Assembly (NCBI RefSeq): GCF_013459645.1
Contig: NZ_CP054861.1
Coordinates: forward strand, 4,204,001-4,268,000
Reading direction: 5' to 3'
From: Martelella sp. NC20
GTDB lineage: Bacteria; Pseudomonadota; Alphaproteobacteria; Rhizobiales; Rhizobiaceae
Length of the DNA stretch: 64,000 bases
The notes under the pieces are model-generated. The model made no database searches, was not told the DNA's origin, and was given only the letters and a program-made list of their open reading frames with translations. How positions within the stretch are numbered: the stretch's first letter is position 1; every line of letters starts with the position of its first letter. Positions 38,700 through 46,833 of this stretch are shown one piece after another. The position numbers were made by a program, and so were the translations under genes.

Positions 38700-39106
38700 A
38701 ATTCGAAAAGATCGAGACCGGCGTCGAGCCTTTCGACATGAACGACCTGGTCGGTTTCCTCCTCATCATAGGGGGCAGCAAGCCCATCGATACTTGAGGC
38801 GTCGCCCACCACAAGGTAGTCGAAGCGCTTCAAGCGTGCCTCCTCGGCAGTGGCAATTCCTTTGGAATAAGTGAGTGCCACCCCTGGCTGAACCCCGACC
38901 CTATAGATCTCGGGACCGACGACCTCATAATAGGGCTGATCTCCGATTGGCCGATGTATCAGCAAATGCGGAGGAGCCAGAAGTCCGCTCGCCAAATTGA
39001 CCTGCAATCGTGCAGTTCGCCCGGTCGTGTTCTCGCGATAGACAGTGAGTGCCAGAGTTTCTTCTCGAGCGCGGCTGAGGCGTATCATTTCAGTCCGTTG
39101 CACCAC
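38700..39106 (-). pseudogene. unrecognised protein, 3' end removed at IS21 boundary
   Basis: About 135 native codons starting near MVQRTEMIRLSRAREETLAL, with LLIHRPIGDQPYYEVVGPEI and RFDYLVVGDASSIDGLAAPY. After DLFEF the frame runs into IS21 DNA (VNGGVKTGHGAE) and stops inside the element. I do not recognise the family. It lies 23 bp downstream of the SMP-30 gene on the same strand, so it was probably the next gene in that operon. Confidence 0.55.
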
Positions 39107-39129
39107 TGACCGGATTTATCCCCGCGTCG

Positions 39130-40011
39130 TCAAACCAATCCGACGCCAAATCGAGAAATTGGAGCTCCGCGCGCCTTAACCCGGCACGCCATCAGCTTGC
39201 CCGCCGAAACTCCGGTTTCGGATTTCCGCGTCAAGCCAGTCAGAAACAGTATATCGCCATCGCGGCCACCGAAACATGGCATGGTGGGCGCGGCCATCGG
39301 CAGGTCAATTCTTTGCAGGAGCGTACCGTCGGGAGCGAAGATGTGGATACAGCCGCCAGTGACGCCCGCGCTCCAATAATTGCCCTCGCTATCCACTGCC
39401 GCACCATCCGGCAATCCCTCTTCCACGGTCGGTGCCGCCAACAGGCGAGGTCTGGAAATGTTGCCGCTGGATGGATCAAAGTCCCACGTCTTTATGAAAG
39501 GTACGCGGGAATCGGCGTGATACATCGTTTGGTGGTCGGGACTCCAGGCGAGCCCGTTGGACACGTGAATATCCTCGATCATCCGGGTGCAGTTGCCATC
39601 GGGGGTGATGCGGTAAAGCGCGGCCGTCGGCTCGCTTGGGCGGACTACATGCATCGACCCGACCCAGAAGGCACCGTCTGGCCCGACCTTTCCATCATTC
39701 AACCTGTTCATTTCCCGATCCGTTTCCGGGGTGACAAGACGTTCCAGAGTGCCGTCAGCCGGTTGGAAGTAGCAGATATCCTTGCTTGTCGAAACAATGA
39801 GCCGTTCGTCCATGGTCAAGCCGATCGAGGTGACCGCGACCGGCATGTCATATCTCTCCAGCCGCTCCGTATCGGGATCGAAGGAGAAGATTGCGGGCAG
39901 AAGAATGTCGACGAACCACAAGAGACCGCGATCACTGTCCCAGACCGGACCTTCACCCAGAGGAGTCTCGATGTTGATACAGGAGGTGAATGTCGGTGGG
40001 TTCATGAACAT
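39130..40011 (-). CDS. SMP-30/gluconolactonase family protein
   Basis: A 293-residue six-bladed beta-propeller. It has the metal-site segments LGEGPVWDSDRGLLWFVDI, MNRLNDGKVGPDGAFWVGSM and HVSNGLAWSPDHQTMYHADS, with glutamate, asparagine and aspartate ligands in the right places. The family hydrolyses sugar lactones to acids using a divalent metal. It is transcribed away from the aldolase gene, and a perfect 16-bp palindrome lies 52 bp upstream of the start. It probably belongs with the aldolase and dehydrogenases across that promoter. Confidence 0.9.
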   Translation of the reverse strand: MFMNPPTFTSCINIETPLGEGPVWDSDRGLLWFVDILLPAIFSFDPDTERLERYDMPVAVTSIGLTMDERLIVSTSKDICYFQPADGTLERLVTPETDREMNRLNDGKVGPDGAFWVGSMHVVRPSEPTAALYRITPDGNCTRMIEDIHVSNGLAWSPDHQTMYHADSRVPFIKTWDFDPSSGNISRPRLLAAPTVEEGLPDGAAVDSEGNYWSAGVTGGCIHIFAPDGTLLQRIDLPMAAPTMPCFGGRDGDILFLTGLTRKSETGVSAGKLMACRVKARGAPISRFGVGLV

Positions 40012-40062
40012 TTGGCGCTCCAGCCCGCTCGCGTTTGATTGGATTTACATTCATTCGTACAT

Positions 40063-40078
40063 TTTTGATATATCAAAA
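40063..40078. promoter_or_regulatory. palindromic operator TTTTGATATATCAAAA (copy 1)
   Basis: A perfect 16-bp palindrome in the gap between the divergent SMP-30 and aldolase genes. The same 16 bases occur at 48805-48820, and related sites lie at 40124, 41561 and 56874. It is likely the binding site of a GntR-type dimer. Confidence 0.7.
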
Positions 40079-40123
40079 TGATATTAATGGCGAATACGAT
40101 ATTGTCAGATTTAGGTCGAGCCT

Positions 40124-40139
40124 ATATCGTATATCAAAA
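40124..40139. promoter_or_regulatory. degenerate copy of the palindromic operator (copy 2)
   Basis: ATATCGTATATCAAAA agrees with the 16-base palindrome at 12 positions, with the right half-site exact. It lies 38 bp before the aldolase start, well placed to block its promoter. Confidence 0.5.
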
Positions 40140-40177
40140 TTTCCAATCCGATCTCGCAACGCTAGGCGGAGACCAAT

Positions 40178-40954
40178 ATGAAAAATCCGCTTCGAGCGCG
40201 CCTTCTTACCGGTCAGGCCAGCATCAACGGCTGGCTATCGATGCCGTGTGGATACAGCGCCGAATTGATGGCGAGATGCGGCTGGAACAGTCTGACGGTC
40301 GATTTGCAACACGGCGTGCAGGACTATGCTTCGCTCGTCGCGTGCTTCCAGGCCACAGACGCTTCGGGCATTCCAATGTTGGCCCGCGTGCCATCCAACG
40401 AAAGCGGTATTATTGGAAAGGTCCTCGATGCAGGCGCATGGGGCGTCATCTGCCCGATGATCAATTCCCGCGGGGACTGTGAGCGTTTTGTGGCGTCCTG
40501 CCTCTATCCGCCACTGGGACAGAGGTCCAATGGACCAAACCGCGCATCTGCTTTCGGAAGTCCGGATATGCCCTACCAGGGTTTTGCGAACGCGGAGATC
40601 CTGGTTCTGCCGATGATAGAGACGGTCGAGGCATTGGACGCGCTTGACGACATTCTTGATGTTCCAGGAGTCAGCGGTGCCTATGTCGGGCCGACCGACC
40701 TCGCTTTTTCGATGGGACAGGCGCCCGTCTTCGACAAGGCATCGCCCGAAATACTGGCGACCTATGAGCGTATCGTCAAGGCGGCTGAAAGTCGTGGCAA
40801 GTTTGCCGGAATTCACTGCATGTCGAGCGAGTACGCCTTGAAGATGGCAGGAATGGGCTTCCGCCTGATCACTGTAGCCAGCGATGCGGCGCTGATGACT
40901 ATGTCAGCCCGAGATGTTGTCAGCCGGTTCCACGCCGGCATGGCGGGTAGCTGA
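40178..40954 (+). CDS. HpcH/HpaI family aldolase
   Basis: A 258-residue class II (metal-dependent) aldolase of the HpcH/HpaI family: TVDLQHGVQDYASLV, CLYPPLGQRSNGPNR with the conserved arginine, and metal-site GAYVGPTDLAFSMG. The family cleaves 2-keto-3-deoxy sugar acids to pyruvate plus an aldehyde. It starts a plus-strand run with RidA. The start has GGCGGAGACC upstream. Nearby lactonase and dehydrogenase genes support a sugar-acid-like pathway, but the substrate is not shown. Confidence 0.9.
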   Translation: MKNPLRARLLTGQASINGWLSMPCGYSAELMARCGWNSLTVDLQHGVQDYASLVACFQATDASGIPMLARVPSNESGIIGKVLDAGAWGVICPMINSRGDCERFVASCLYPPLGQRSNGPNRASAFGSPDMPYQGFANAEILVLPMIETVEALDALDDILDVPGVSGAYVGPTDLAFSMGQAPVFDKASPEILATYERIVKAAESRGKFAGIHCMSSEYALKMAGMGFRLITVASDAALMTMSARDVVSRFHAGMAGS

Positions 40955-41422
40955 ATGACGGGCACTGCCTCCACACGTCTTTCAACGCTCGGGCTTACGC
41001 TTCCCAAGTTGCGGGCGCCCGTCGGTAACTTTGTCATGGCAAAGCGTCATCGCGATTTGCTCTATTTGTCCGGCCAAGGCCCTAATACAGAAGGAGCCGC
41101 CAGAATTTCGGGCAAGGTAGGCGACACCGTCAGCGTCGAAGAAGCCTATCAACATGCGCGCCTTGTGACACTTAATCTCCTGTCCGTCGCAGATAACCAT
41201 CTTGGCTCTTTGGATCGCATCGACGCCATCATCAAAGTGCTCGGTTTCGTGAACGCGGCTCCGGATTTCACCGCCCATCCATCCGTTATCAACGGATGTT
41301 CCGATCTCTTGGTCGAGCTTTTTGGTCCGGACCACGGCAGCCACGCACGCTCGGCGATCGGTGCCGGCAGCTTGCCTGCACAGATCACTGTCGAGATTGA
41401 GATGATCGTGAGTTGCAGATGA
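40955..41422 (+). CDS. RidA/YjgF family protein
   Basis: A 155-residue Rid-family protein: LYLSGQGPNTEGAARISGKV, later LFGPDHGSHARSAIGAGSLP, where the arginine in HARSAIG is in the position that binds the imine/carboxylate in RidA. RidA deaminates reactive enamine and imine intermediates. It starts one base after the aldolase stop and is cotranscribed with it. Next to a PLP enzyme gene, a role in clearing an enamine product is plausible. Confidence 0.88.
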   Translation: MTGTASTRLSTLGLTLPKLRAPVGNFVMAKRHRDLLYLSGQGPNTEGAARISGKVGDTVSVEEAYQHARLVTLNLLSVADNHLGSLDRIDAIIKVLGFVNAAPDFTAHPSVINGCSDLLVELFGPDHGSHARSAIGAGSLPAQITVEIEMIVSCR

Positions 41423-41771
41423 CAAAAGCCTCATCAAACCCGCATGTTTGTATCAATTGGGATGGCTCTGCATCCAGACAGATCAAGGTCTTGGTGCCCT
41501 GGCTGGGCAAGTGCATCAAACGGCGGCCGAATTCTACAATGTGGGATCTAGTTACCTCTATTTTGACATATCATAGGCCATATCGTTGGATAGGAATATG
41601 CAGCGTGCTCTCGGTAGCTGCCGGGCGCTTTGTTACGACAGTATTAGAAAACGTCTGCCTCTATTTCCTAACGTCGCTCGCTCTTAGGCGAGCGCCTACA
41701 CACCACCATTTCGCAGATGACCGGCAGAGATTTTTACCGGCTCCTCCATTCCCTGAGCATTTGATGGTAAT
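41423..41771. other. intergenic stretch with operator-like site and hairpin
   Basis: 349 bp between the RidA gene and the next PLP-enzyme gene. It contains a degenerate operator at 41561 and a 7-bp hairpin (CGCTCGC, six-base loop, GCGAGCG) at 41675-41694 without a U-run. No gene was found. Confidence 0.5.
41561..41576. promoter_or_regulatory. degenerate copy of the palindromic operator (copy 3)
   Basis: TTTTGACATATCATAG matches the 16-base palindrome at 13 positions, including the whole left half apart from one base. It lies 196 bp upstream of the PLP-enzyme gene. Confidence 0.5.
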
Positions 41772-43088
41772 ATGACTCTACAATTCGATAACGTTTTGGG
41801 CGCTCCGCGCCCCTGGGAGGCACCGCTTACCGCCTTGGAGAAAGGTGTCCCCGCCCTTCAAGCCCCGTTGCCGCTCGATCAGGTCGCCACGCAGAAATGG
41901 AATATTCTGGCTGAAGACGTGCCTTTGCCGGTCGCAATATTGCGTGAACGCGCGTTGCGGGCAAATAGCGCCTGGATGCGCGGTTATATCGAGCAGACGG
42001 GGGTCAGCATCGCGCCTCATGGCAAGACGTCGATGGCCCCCGCTCTCTACGACCTGCAAATCAGCGATGGCGCATGGGCGATCACCGTCTCAACGCCCCA
42101 GCATTTTGCGGTGGCGCGCGAATTTGGCTTCAAGCGCATCTTCATGGCCAACCAGTTGATCGGACGGCGTGGTATTGCCAACGTCATCGACGGTCTGAAA
42201 GCGTCTCCGGACCTCGCATTTTACTGCCTGGTCGATGACACCGCCAATGTGGCCGCGCTGGCGCGTGCGGTGCGCGAACGCGGACTTGGACGACCGCTCA
42301 ACGTTCTCGTTGAACTTGGTTTCGAAGGAGGCCGAACAGGCTGCCGCTCCCTCGAAGCTGCGCTGCAGGTCGCGCACGCCGTCGCTGAGGAGGCTGACGC
42401 CCTGAACCTTGCCGGTGTTGAGGGGTTCGAAGGCTTGTTGCGGAACGATGGTGCGCCGGAAATCCTTGTGCAGGTCAACGCACTTCTTGACGGTATGGTC
42501 ACCCTGGCGGAAACGGCTGACCGCGAAGGGTTGTTTGGCGATGGAGAAGTACTGCTGTCGGCGGGCGGTTCCTCTTACTACGATCTTGTAACCACCAAAC
42601 TCTCTGCCGCGAAGCTCTCACGGGCTTTCCGTGTACTGATCCGGTCCGGCTGCTACATTACGCATGACTCTCACATGTATGTGCGGGCGCGTGACGCTTT
42701 GGCGCGGCGCGATCCTGCACTTGCGGCGACTGGCAACCTCGAACCCGCGCTGGAAGTATGGGCTTACGTGCAATCCCGCCCCGAGCCATGCAAGGCCATT
42801 GTTGGGTTCGGCAAACGAGACGCATCCTACGATGACCCGCCCATTGGCTTGAAATGGTTTCGTCCGGGCTTGCACGACAAACCGCAACCACTGCCTCCGG
42901 GCCATATCGTGCAACGTCTCAATGATCAGCATTGCCACCTTGAGATTCCGGCACAATCGCCTTTGCTAGTGGGCGACATGCTCGGTTTCGGGATATCGCA
43001 CCCCTGCCTGACATTCGACAAATGGCGCGTGATGCATCTTGTTGATGAGGACTATCTCGTGACGGGCTCAATACGAACTTATTTCTGA
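41772..43088 (+). CDS. D-threonine aldolase / D-serine dehydratase-like PLP enzyme
   Basis: 438 residues, with an N-terminal alanine-racemase-type barrel holding the PLP lysine in SIAPHGKTSMAPALYD, and a C-terminal DSD-like domain with NDQHCHLEI, whose His and Cys bind zinc in the family. Enzymes of this fold split or dehydrate beta-hydroxy D-amino acids. A GGTAAT sequence precedes the ATG. It is followed four bases later by an SDR gene, so an amino alcohol or hydroxyamino acid may be processed here. The exact reaction cannot be assigned. Confidence 0.87.
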   Translation: MTLQFDNVLGAPRPWEAPLTALEKGVPALQAPLPLDQVATQKWNILAEDVPLPVAILRERALRANSAWMRGYIEQTGVSIAPHGKTSMAPALYDLQISDGAWAITVSTPQHFAVAREFGFKRIFMANQLIGRRGIANVIDGLKASPDLAFYCLVDDTANVAALARAVRERGLGRPLNVLVELGFEGGRTGCRSLEAALQVAHAVAEEADALNLAGVEGFEGLLRNDGAPEILVQVNALLDGMVTLAETADREGLFGDGEVLLSAGGSSYYDLVTTKLSAAKLSRAFRVLIRSGCYITHDSHMYVRARDALARRDPALAATGNLEPALEVWAYVQSRPEPCKAIVGFGKRDASYDDPPIGLKWFRPGLHDKPQPLPPGHIVQRLNDQHCHLEIPAQSPLLVGDMLGFGISHPCLTFDKWRVMHLVDEDYLVTGSIRTYF

Positions 43089-43125
43089 TCCAGTGGACCG
43101 GACACGCTTACGAGGGAAGCAAAGG

Positions 43126-43944
43126 ATGACAAAGAGCAAGGTGATCATGATCACCGGCGGTGCAAGCGGAATTGGAACGACCGTCGCCGAGTTGGCGTTG
43201 GCAGCCGGCCATAGGGTCGTTATCGCCGATATCGACATCGCTCGCGCAGAGGATCTGGCGGTGCGACTTGGAGACCGAACATGGGCCGTGAAACTCGACA
43301 TCACGTCGGAAGCCGAGTGGCAGTCGGCGCTTGACACGGTTTGGGCGCGTGAGGGCCGTCTCGATGTTTTGATTAACAACGCGGCGATCGTTCATGCCGG
43401 TTGGGCGCGCGACGTTCCGCTTTCCGGCCACCACGACACGATCCAGACGAATTGTCTCGGCGCGATCAACGGAATGATGACCGCTCTGCCGCGCTTCAAG
43501 CAACAGGGCTCCGGCCACCTCATCACCGTGGCCAGCATGGTTGCCTTCGTTCCCTATCCCGGTCTTGCAAGCTATGCTGCAGCAAAACATGCCTTGCGCG
43601 CATTCCATGTCGCGCTGGCAATCGAGGAAACTGCAAGCCCGGTGGCCTTTACGCTGGTTTATCCCGGCGCCACGGAAACACCGATGCTCGATAAGGAATC
43701 CAAGACAGACGCGCTTGCACTGGCCTTCGCGGGTGAGCCCTGCTCACCACAGGAAGTCGCCAGTCTCATCTTGGACGCCATTGAGACCCGACCCGAAGAA
43801 ATCTATCTGCCACCCGAGCGCGGTGAGGCGGTGCGAAAGCTTGGCGTTGATATCAAAGAATTGCGCGAGCATGTCGAGAAGAACACAGCCATCGGCTGGG
43901 AAAGACTTCAAAAACGCAGACAAACCCACGATGGGGGAAGCTGA
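43126..43944 (+). CDS. short-chain dehydrogenase/reductase
   Basis: A 272-residue classical SDR: TGGASGIGTTVAELAL at the start, NNAAIVHAGW, and the catalytic ASMVAFVPYPGLASYAAAKH with Ser, Tyr and Lys. MTKSKVIMI (ATG at 43126) is chosen because AGCAAAGG lies directly before it and the Rossmann strand starts there. It probably works with the PLP enzyme upstream. Convergent with the GntR gene. Confidence 0.9.
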   Translation: MTKSKVIMITGGASGIGTTVAELALAAGHRVVIADIDIARAEDLAVRLGDRTWAVKLDITSEAEWQSALDTVWAREGRLDVLINNAAIVHAGWARDVPLSGHHDTIQTNCLGAINGMMTALPRFKQQGSGHLITVASMVAFVPYPGLASYAAAKHALRAFHVALAIEETASPVAFTLVYPGATETPMLDKESKTDALALAFAGEPCSPQEVASLILDAIETRPEEIYLPPERGEAVRKLGVDIKELREHVEKNTAIGWERLQKRRQTHDGGS

Positions 43945-43980
43945 AAGCGTGTCGGTGGCCGCGCGCTGCCGGCTTTCGCC

Positions 43981-44715
43981 TCAACCTTTGGCACGTTTTG
44001 ATTTACGAAAATCGCTTTTCTCTGTCTCTTCCATCTGGCGCAGGATGCGATAGGAGCCTTCGCGCAAGTCCTGGACAAGCAGTTCGCCAGTATCGGCGGG
44101 AGAACGGCGCTCAAGCGCGTCGATGACCAGCAAATGCGGATGCATATCCGATGATGCTTCGCGGACATTCGGATATTGCGAATTGACAATCGGTCCCGCG
44201 AGCAGCCAGAGGTTTTCGATCACCCGGACGAGCACCGGATTCTGGGACGCATTGTAGATCGCGAAATGAAAATTCTGGTTCGCTATCAGCGCATCGCGCC
44301 ACTGTTCATCCGCCTCTCCCTGCTGAAACCGCCTGTGGTATTCGCGAAGCGCCTCGATTTCCTCGGCCGTTATATGAACTGCGGCAAGTTCACCTGCCAA
44401 CCGCTCCAAGGGAAGTCGGGTTTCTCGGATGTTGAGATAGACCGGAACGTCGAGCACGGGAACACGCGGCTGATACCCCGGTCGCAGCTCAAGCGCTCCC
44501 TCGCGAACGAGCTGGAAAATCGCTTCTCTTACAGGGGTAGGGGAAGTGTTGAACTCGGATGCGAGACGCCGGATCGATAAACGCATGCCAGGCGGGTGGA
44601 GTCCGGACATAAGCTCTAGACGCAAATGAGCGTAAATTCGCTCAGAAAGACTATTCCTCGACAGGTCCAAAGTATTCTCGTTCGCGGAAATCGCACCGCT
44701 TCGCGTTTGACCCAC
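43981..44715 (-). CDS. GntR family regulator, FCD subfamily
   Basis: 244 residues. The winged helix (RIYAHLRLELMSGLHPPGMR, then FNTSPTPVREAIFQLVREGA) is followed by a helical FCD domain with metal-binding histidines, one in NQNFHFAIY and one in MHPHLLVIDAL. FCD regulators bind carboxylate ligands and are released from AT-rich palindromes. This is the best candidate to bind the TTTTGATATATCAAAA sites around 40-57 kb. The start is GTG at 44715. Confidence 0.9.
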   Translation of the reverse strand: MGQTRSGAISANENTLDLSRNSLSERIYAHLRLELMSGLHPPGMRLSIRRLASEFNTSPTPVREAIFQLVREGALELRPGYQPRVPVLDVPVYLNIRETRLPLERLAGELAAVHITAEEIEALREYHRRFQQGEADEQWRDALIANQNFHFAIYNASQNPVLVRVIENLWLLAGPIVNSQYPNVREASSDMHPHLLVIDALERRSPADTGELLVQDLREGSYRILRQMEETEKSDFRKSKRAKG

Positions 44716-45408
44716 GACAAGCCCTAGCTCTTATTGCACACAACGGATCATCTGGTATCACGAATGCCGGCTTTTCGCAAAGCTATGGCCTTCGCCTGAC
44801 TTTGATATTGGGCTGAATAAACAGCGCCCAGACTTGTTGGAATGCAGGGCCTCGCTCCGCACCTTGGCAGGCTTCCTGTATTGCACCGACCTGGCCGTTT
44901 TCAATCCGTGACGAACTATCGCCGGTATTGTGAGGGGCCTTCTTGCGCGGTGCGCCGTTGATCTGACAACAGGCACGCGTTTTTGGTCCGAAGCTCAAGG
45001 CACGGAACTTCGGCAATCACACCACAGAAGCAAAGATCGGCATCTGTGCTCTCAACCAGATGAGCCAACTCGGCCATCCGGTGTTCAAGCCCGTGGCCTG
45101 AAAAATCTGAAGGTGGGGTTATCTCGTCCCAAATTTGACCCGTGCAACAAAGCCGTTTGCTGCCGCCTTGTCAAAGCACAGGACCTCGCAAATCCGGTTT
45201 GCCGTGATGCGGGGTTCGGCGCTGCCCAAACCGAAGTTCTGGCGGTAGACTGCTGAAGTCTTGCGGATCCAGGCACAGCTGACGGCATTGAGCAGGAAAG
45301 GCAGTACTTGTTGATATCCAAAATGGTGATGTCTTGACACAACTTGACCTGAGCCTCGCGTCTGGCCGTCTCATTCTCAGCTGTCATCCTGTTTCCGTCA
45401 TATCCCTG
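44716..45408. other. intergenic stretch, largely unexplained
   Basis: About 690 bp between the GntR gene and the reductase gene. It contains one copy of a short repeat (44933). Several short frames exist on both strands but none resembles a known protein. A tRNA-like D-arm (complement of about 45049-45075) was looked at and not accepted. Confidence 0.5.
44933..44988 (+). repeat. 56-bp repeat, copy 1
   Basis: The sequence beginning AGGGGCCTTCTTGCGCGG matches the complement of 46715-46769 at most positions. Both translate to a similar peptide (RGLLARCAVDLTTGTRF here, RGLVARIVVDLITGPRF there), so the copies may be remains of a coding or mobile element. The two flank the ferredoxin reductase gene in inverted orientation. 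Confidence 0.55.
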
Positions 45409-46593
45409 TTAACTCAGGCTTAGGTCATATCCTCCCCGCTCGAGCATGTCACGAGAGCAAGGCTCTCTGGAAGCCAGCACCTTGCGCGCCTTCATGTGGT
45501 TTTTTGCATCATTGATCGTCTCGACCGCTGTCAAGATGCCTTCAGAGAACCGAAACACGGCTGTTTCTCCCACCGGAATGCTTTCGTCTTCCGGCCCCGA
45601 CAACCCGGCAATCTGCAGTTTCCAATTGGCTTGATCCGACCAGAACCAGGGAACGGCAGTGTAGCCAGAAAGGTCCCCCTTCACGAGACGCCGTGCAATG
45701 AGACGGGCATGATCGGTCGCTGCCTGAACGCTCTCAAGGCGAACGGATCGTCCAGTACGCGGGTCGGGAAACGAAGCGCAATCTCCAAGCGCGGAGATAT
45801 TCGGATCCAAAGTCAGGAGATACTGGTCGACGATAATCCCGTTTTCGACAGACAGTCTGGCATCTTCGGCAAGCTTTACGTTCGGCCGAACACCCGCCGC
45901 CAACAAAACCAGATCCGCTTCCACGTCTTCGCCGTTCGAGACTGTCACCGATGTATCGGAGATATGAGCAACGGACGCACCAAGAAGGATGCGTGTTCCA
46001 AGCGCGCGATGAAAGTCGAGAAATCTAGCCGACATCGCGTGAGAAACGGCTCTCGAAAGAAGTCTTGGTGCCGTTTCCACCACGGTCACATCATGGCCCG
46101 ACGCCCTTGCCACCGCAGCAAATTCCAGCCCGATGAACCCACCCCCGATAACCGCAATACGCCGAGAGCGGTCAAGCCCCTCGCGCAGACGCTTCGCATC
46201 CTCCAGCGTTCTCAGGTCAAGCGCTCTTTCGAGCCCGTTTATAGGCGGACGGAAGTTGGATGTGCCGGTTGCGAGTATCAGGTGATCGAACTCATATGCC
46301 TGTTCGCTGGCGATGACCTTTCTTCCGGCGCGATCGAGACGATTAACGGTCGTTTTGGCGATCAACTCGATCCTGTTCTTCTCGAAGAATGCTGATGGCC
46401 TGAGGGTCAGTCCCTCCACGTCGCCCGTCTTGAGATAGGCCTTGGATAGCGGGGGACGCTGGTAAGGCAGGCCGGGCTCATCCCCGATCAGGGTGATACT
46501 TCCTTCAAAGCCTTCCTGGCGTAGGCTGATAGCGACCTGCAGCCCACCCTGCCCAGCTCCGACGATAACGACCCGGCTTTGAGATGAAGTCAC
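45409..46593 (-). CDS. NAD(P)H-dependent ferredoxin reductase of P450 system
   Basis: A 394-residue flavoprotein of the putidaredoxin/rhodocoxin reductase type. FAD motif VIVGAGQGGLQVAISLRQEG is at the N-terminus, LPYQRPPLSKAYL follows, the NAD motif AVIGGGFIGLEFAAVARASG is mid-protein, and ALGDCASFPD near residue 270. It moves electrons from NAD(P)H to a 2Fe-2S ferredoxin. It is followed upstream on the same strand by P450 and ferredoxin genes, a complete class I set, with a 240-bp gap between. Confidence 0.92.
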   Translation of the reverse strand: MTSSQSRVVIVGAGQGGLQVAISLRQEGFEGSITLIGDEPGLPYQRPPLSKAYLKTGDVEGLTLRPSAFFEKNRIELIAKTTVNRLDRAGRKVIASEQAYEFDHLILATGTSNFRPPINGLERALDLRTLEDAKRLREGLDRSRRIAVIGGGFIGLEFAAVARASGHDVTVVETAPRLLSRAVSHAMSARFLDFHRALGTRILLGASVAHISDTSVTVSNGEDVEADLVLLAAGVRPNVKLAEDARLSVENGIIVDQYLLTLDPNISALGDCASFPDPRTGRSVRLESVQAATDHARLIARRLVKGDLSGYTAVPWFWSDQANWKLQIAGLSGPEDESIPVGETAVFRFSEGILTAVETINDAKNHMKARKVLASREPCSRDMLERGGYDLSLS

Positions 46594-46714
46594 CCCTGCT
46601 CCTCCGGCAAATGGATGATGAGCCCTTCAAGCTCCTCATCGCTTGTCCAGACCGTCAAATCACCACGCCGTCTCAGGCTTTCATTGTGCTTATGCCGCAT
46701 CCACAACATCCTGA

Positions 46715-46769
46715 GATCAAAACGCGGGCCTGTTATCAGATCAACGACGATCCGCGCAACAAGGCCTCT
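46715..46769 (-). repeat. 56-bp repeat, copy 2 (inverted)
   Basis: On the minus strand it reads AGAGGCCTTGTTGCGCGG onwards, the counterpart of 44933-44988. It lies in the 240-bp gap between the reductase and P450 genes, which otherwise holds nothing recognisable. Confidence 0.55.
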
Positions 46770-46833
46770 AAAGTGCAAGAACAACGCTGGAACCATAGAG
46801 CGCCAGTCGTGTTTGAAAAACGATCTCTCGTGA

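Noticed and set aside
36191..38703. A clear target-site duplication of the IS21 element
   Set aside because: Flanks share only AAT or AATT depending on where the end is drawn, and both flanking genes are truncated, so a true duplication cannot be claimed.
41675..41694. Hairpin CGCTCGC / GCGAGCG as a terminator after the RidA gene
   Set aside because: No U-run follows on either strand; kept only as a note in the intergenic entry.
45040..45080. tRNA-like D-arm sequence on the minus strand (GGCTCATCTGGTTGAGAGCA)
   Set aside because: No matching acceptor stem, anticodon arm or T-loop could be found around it.
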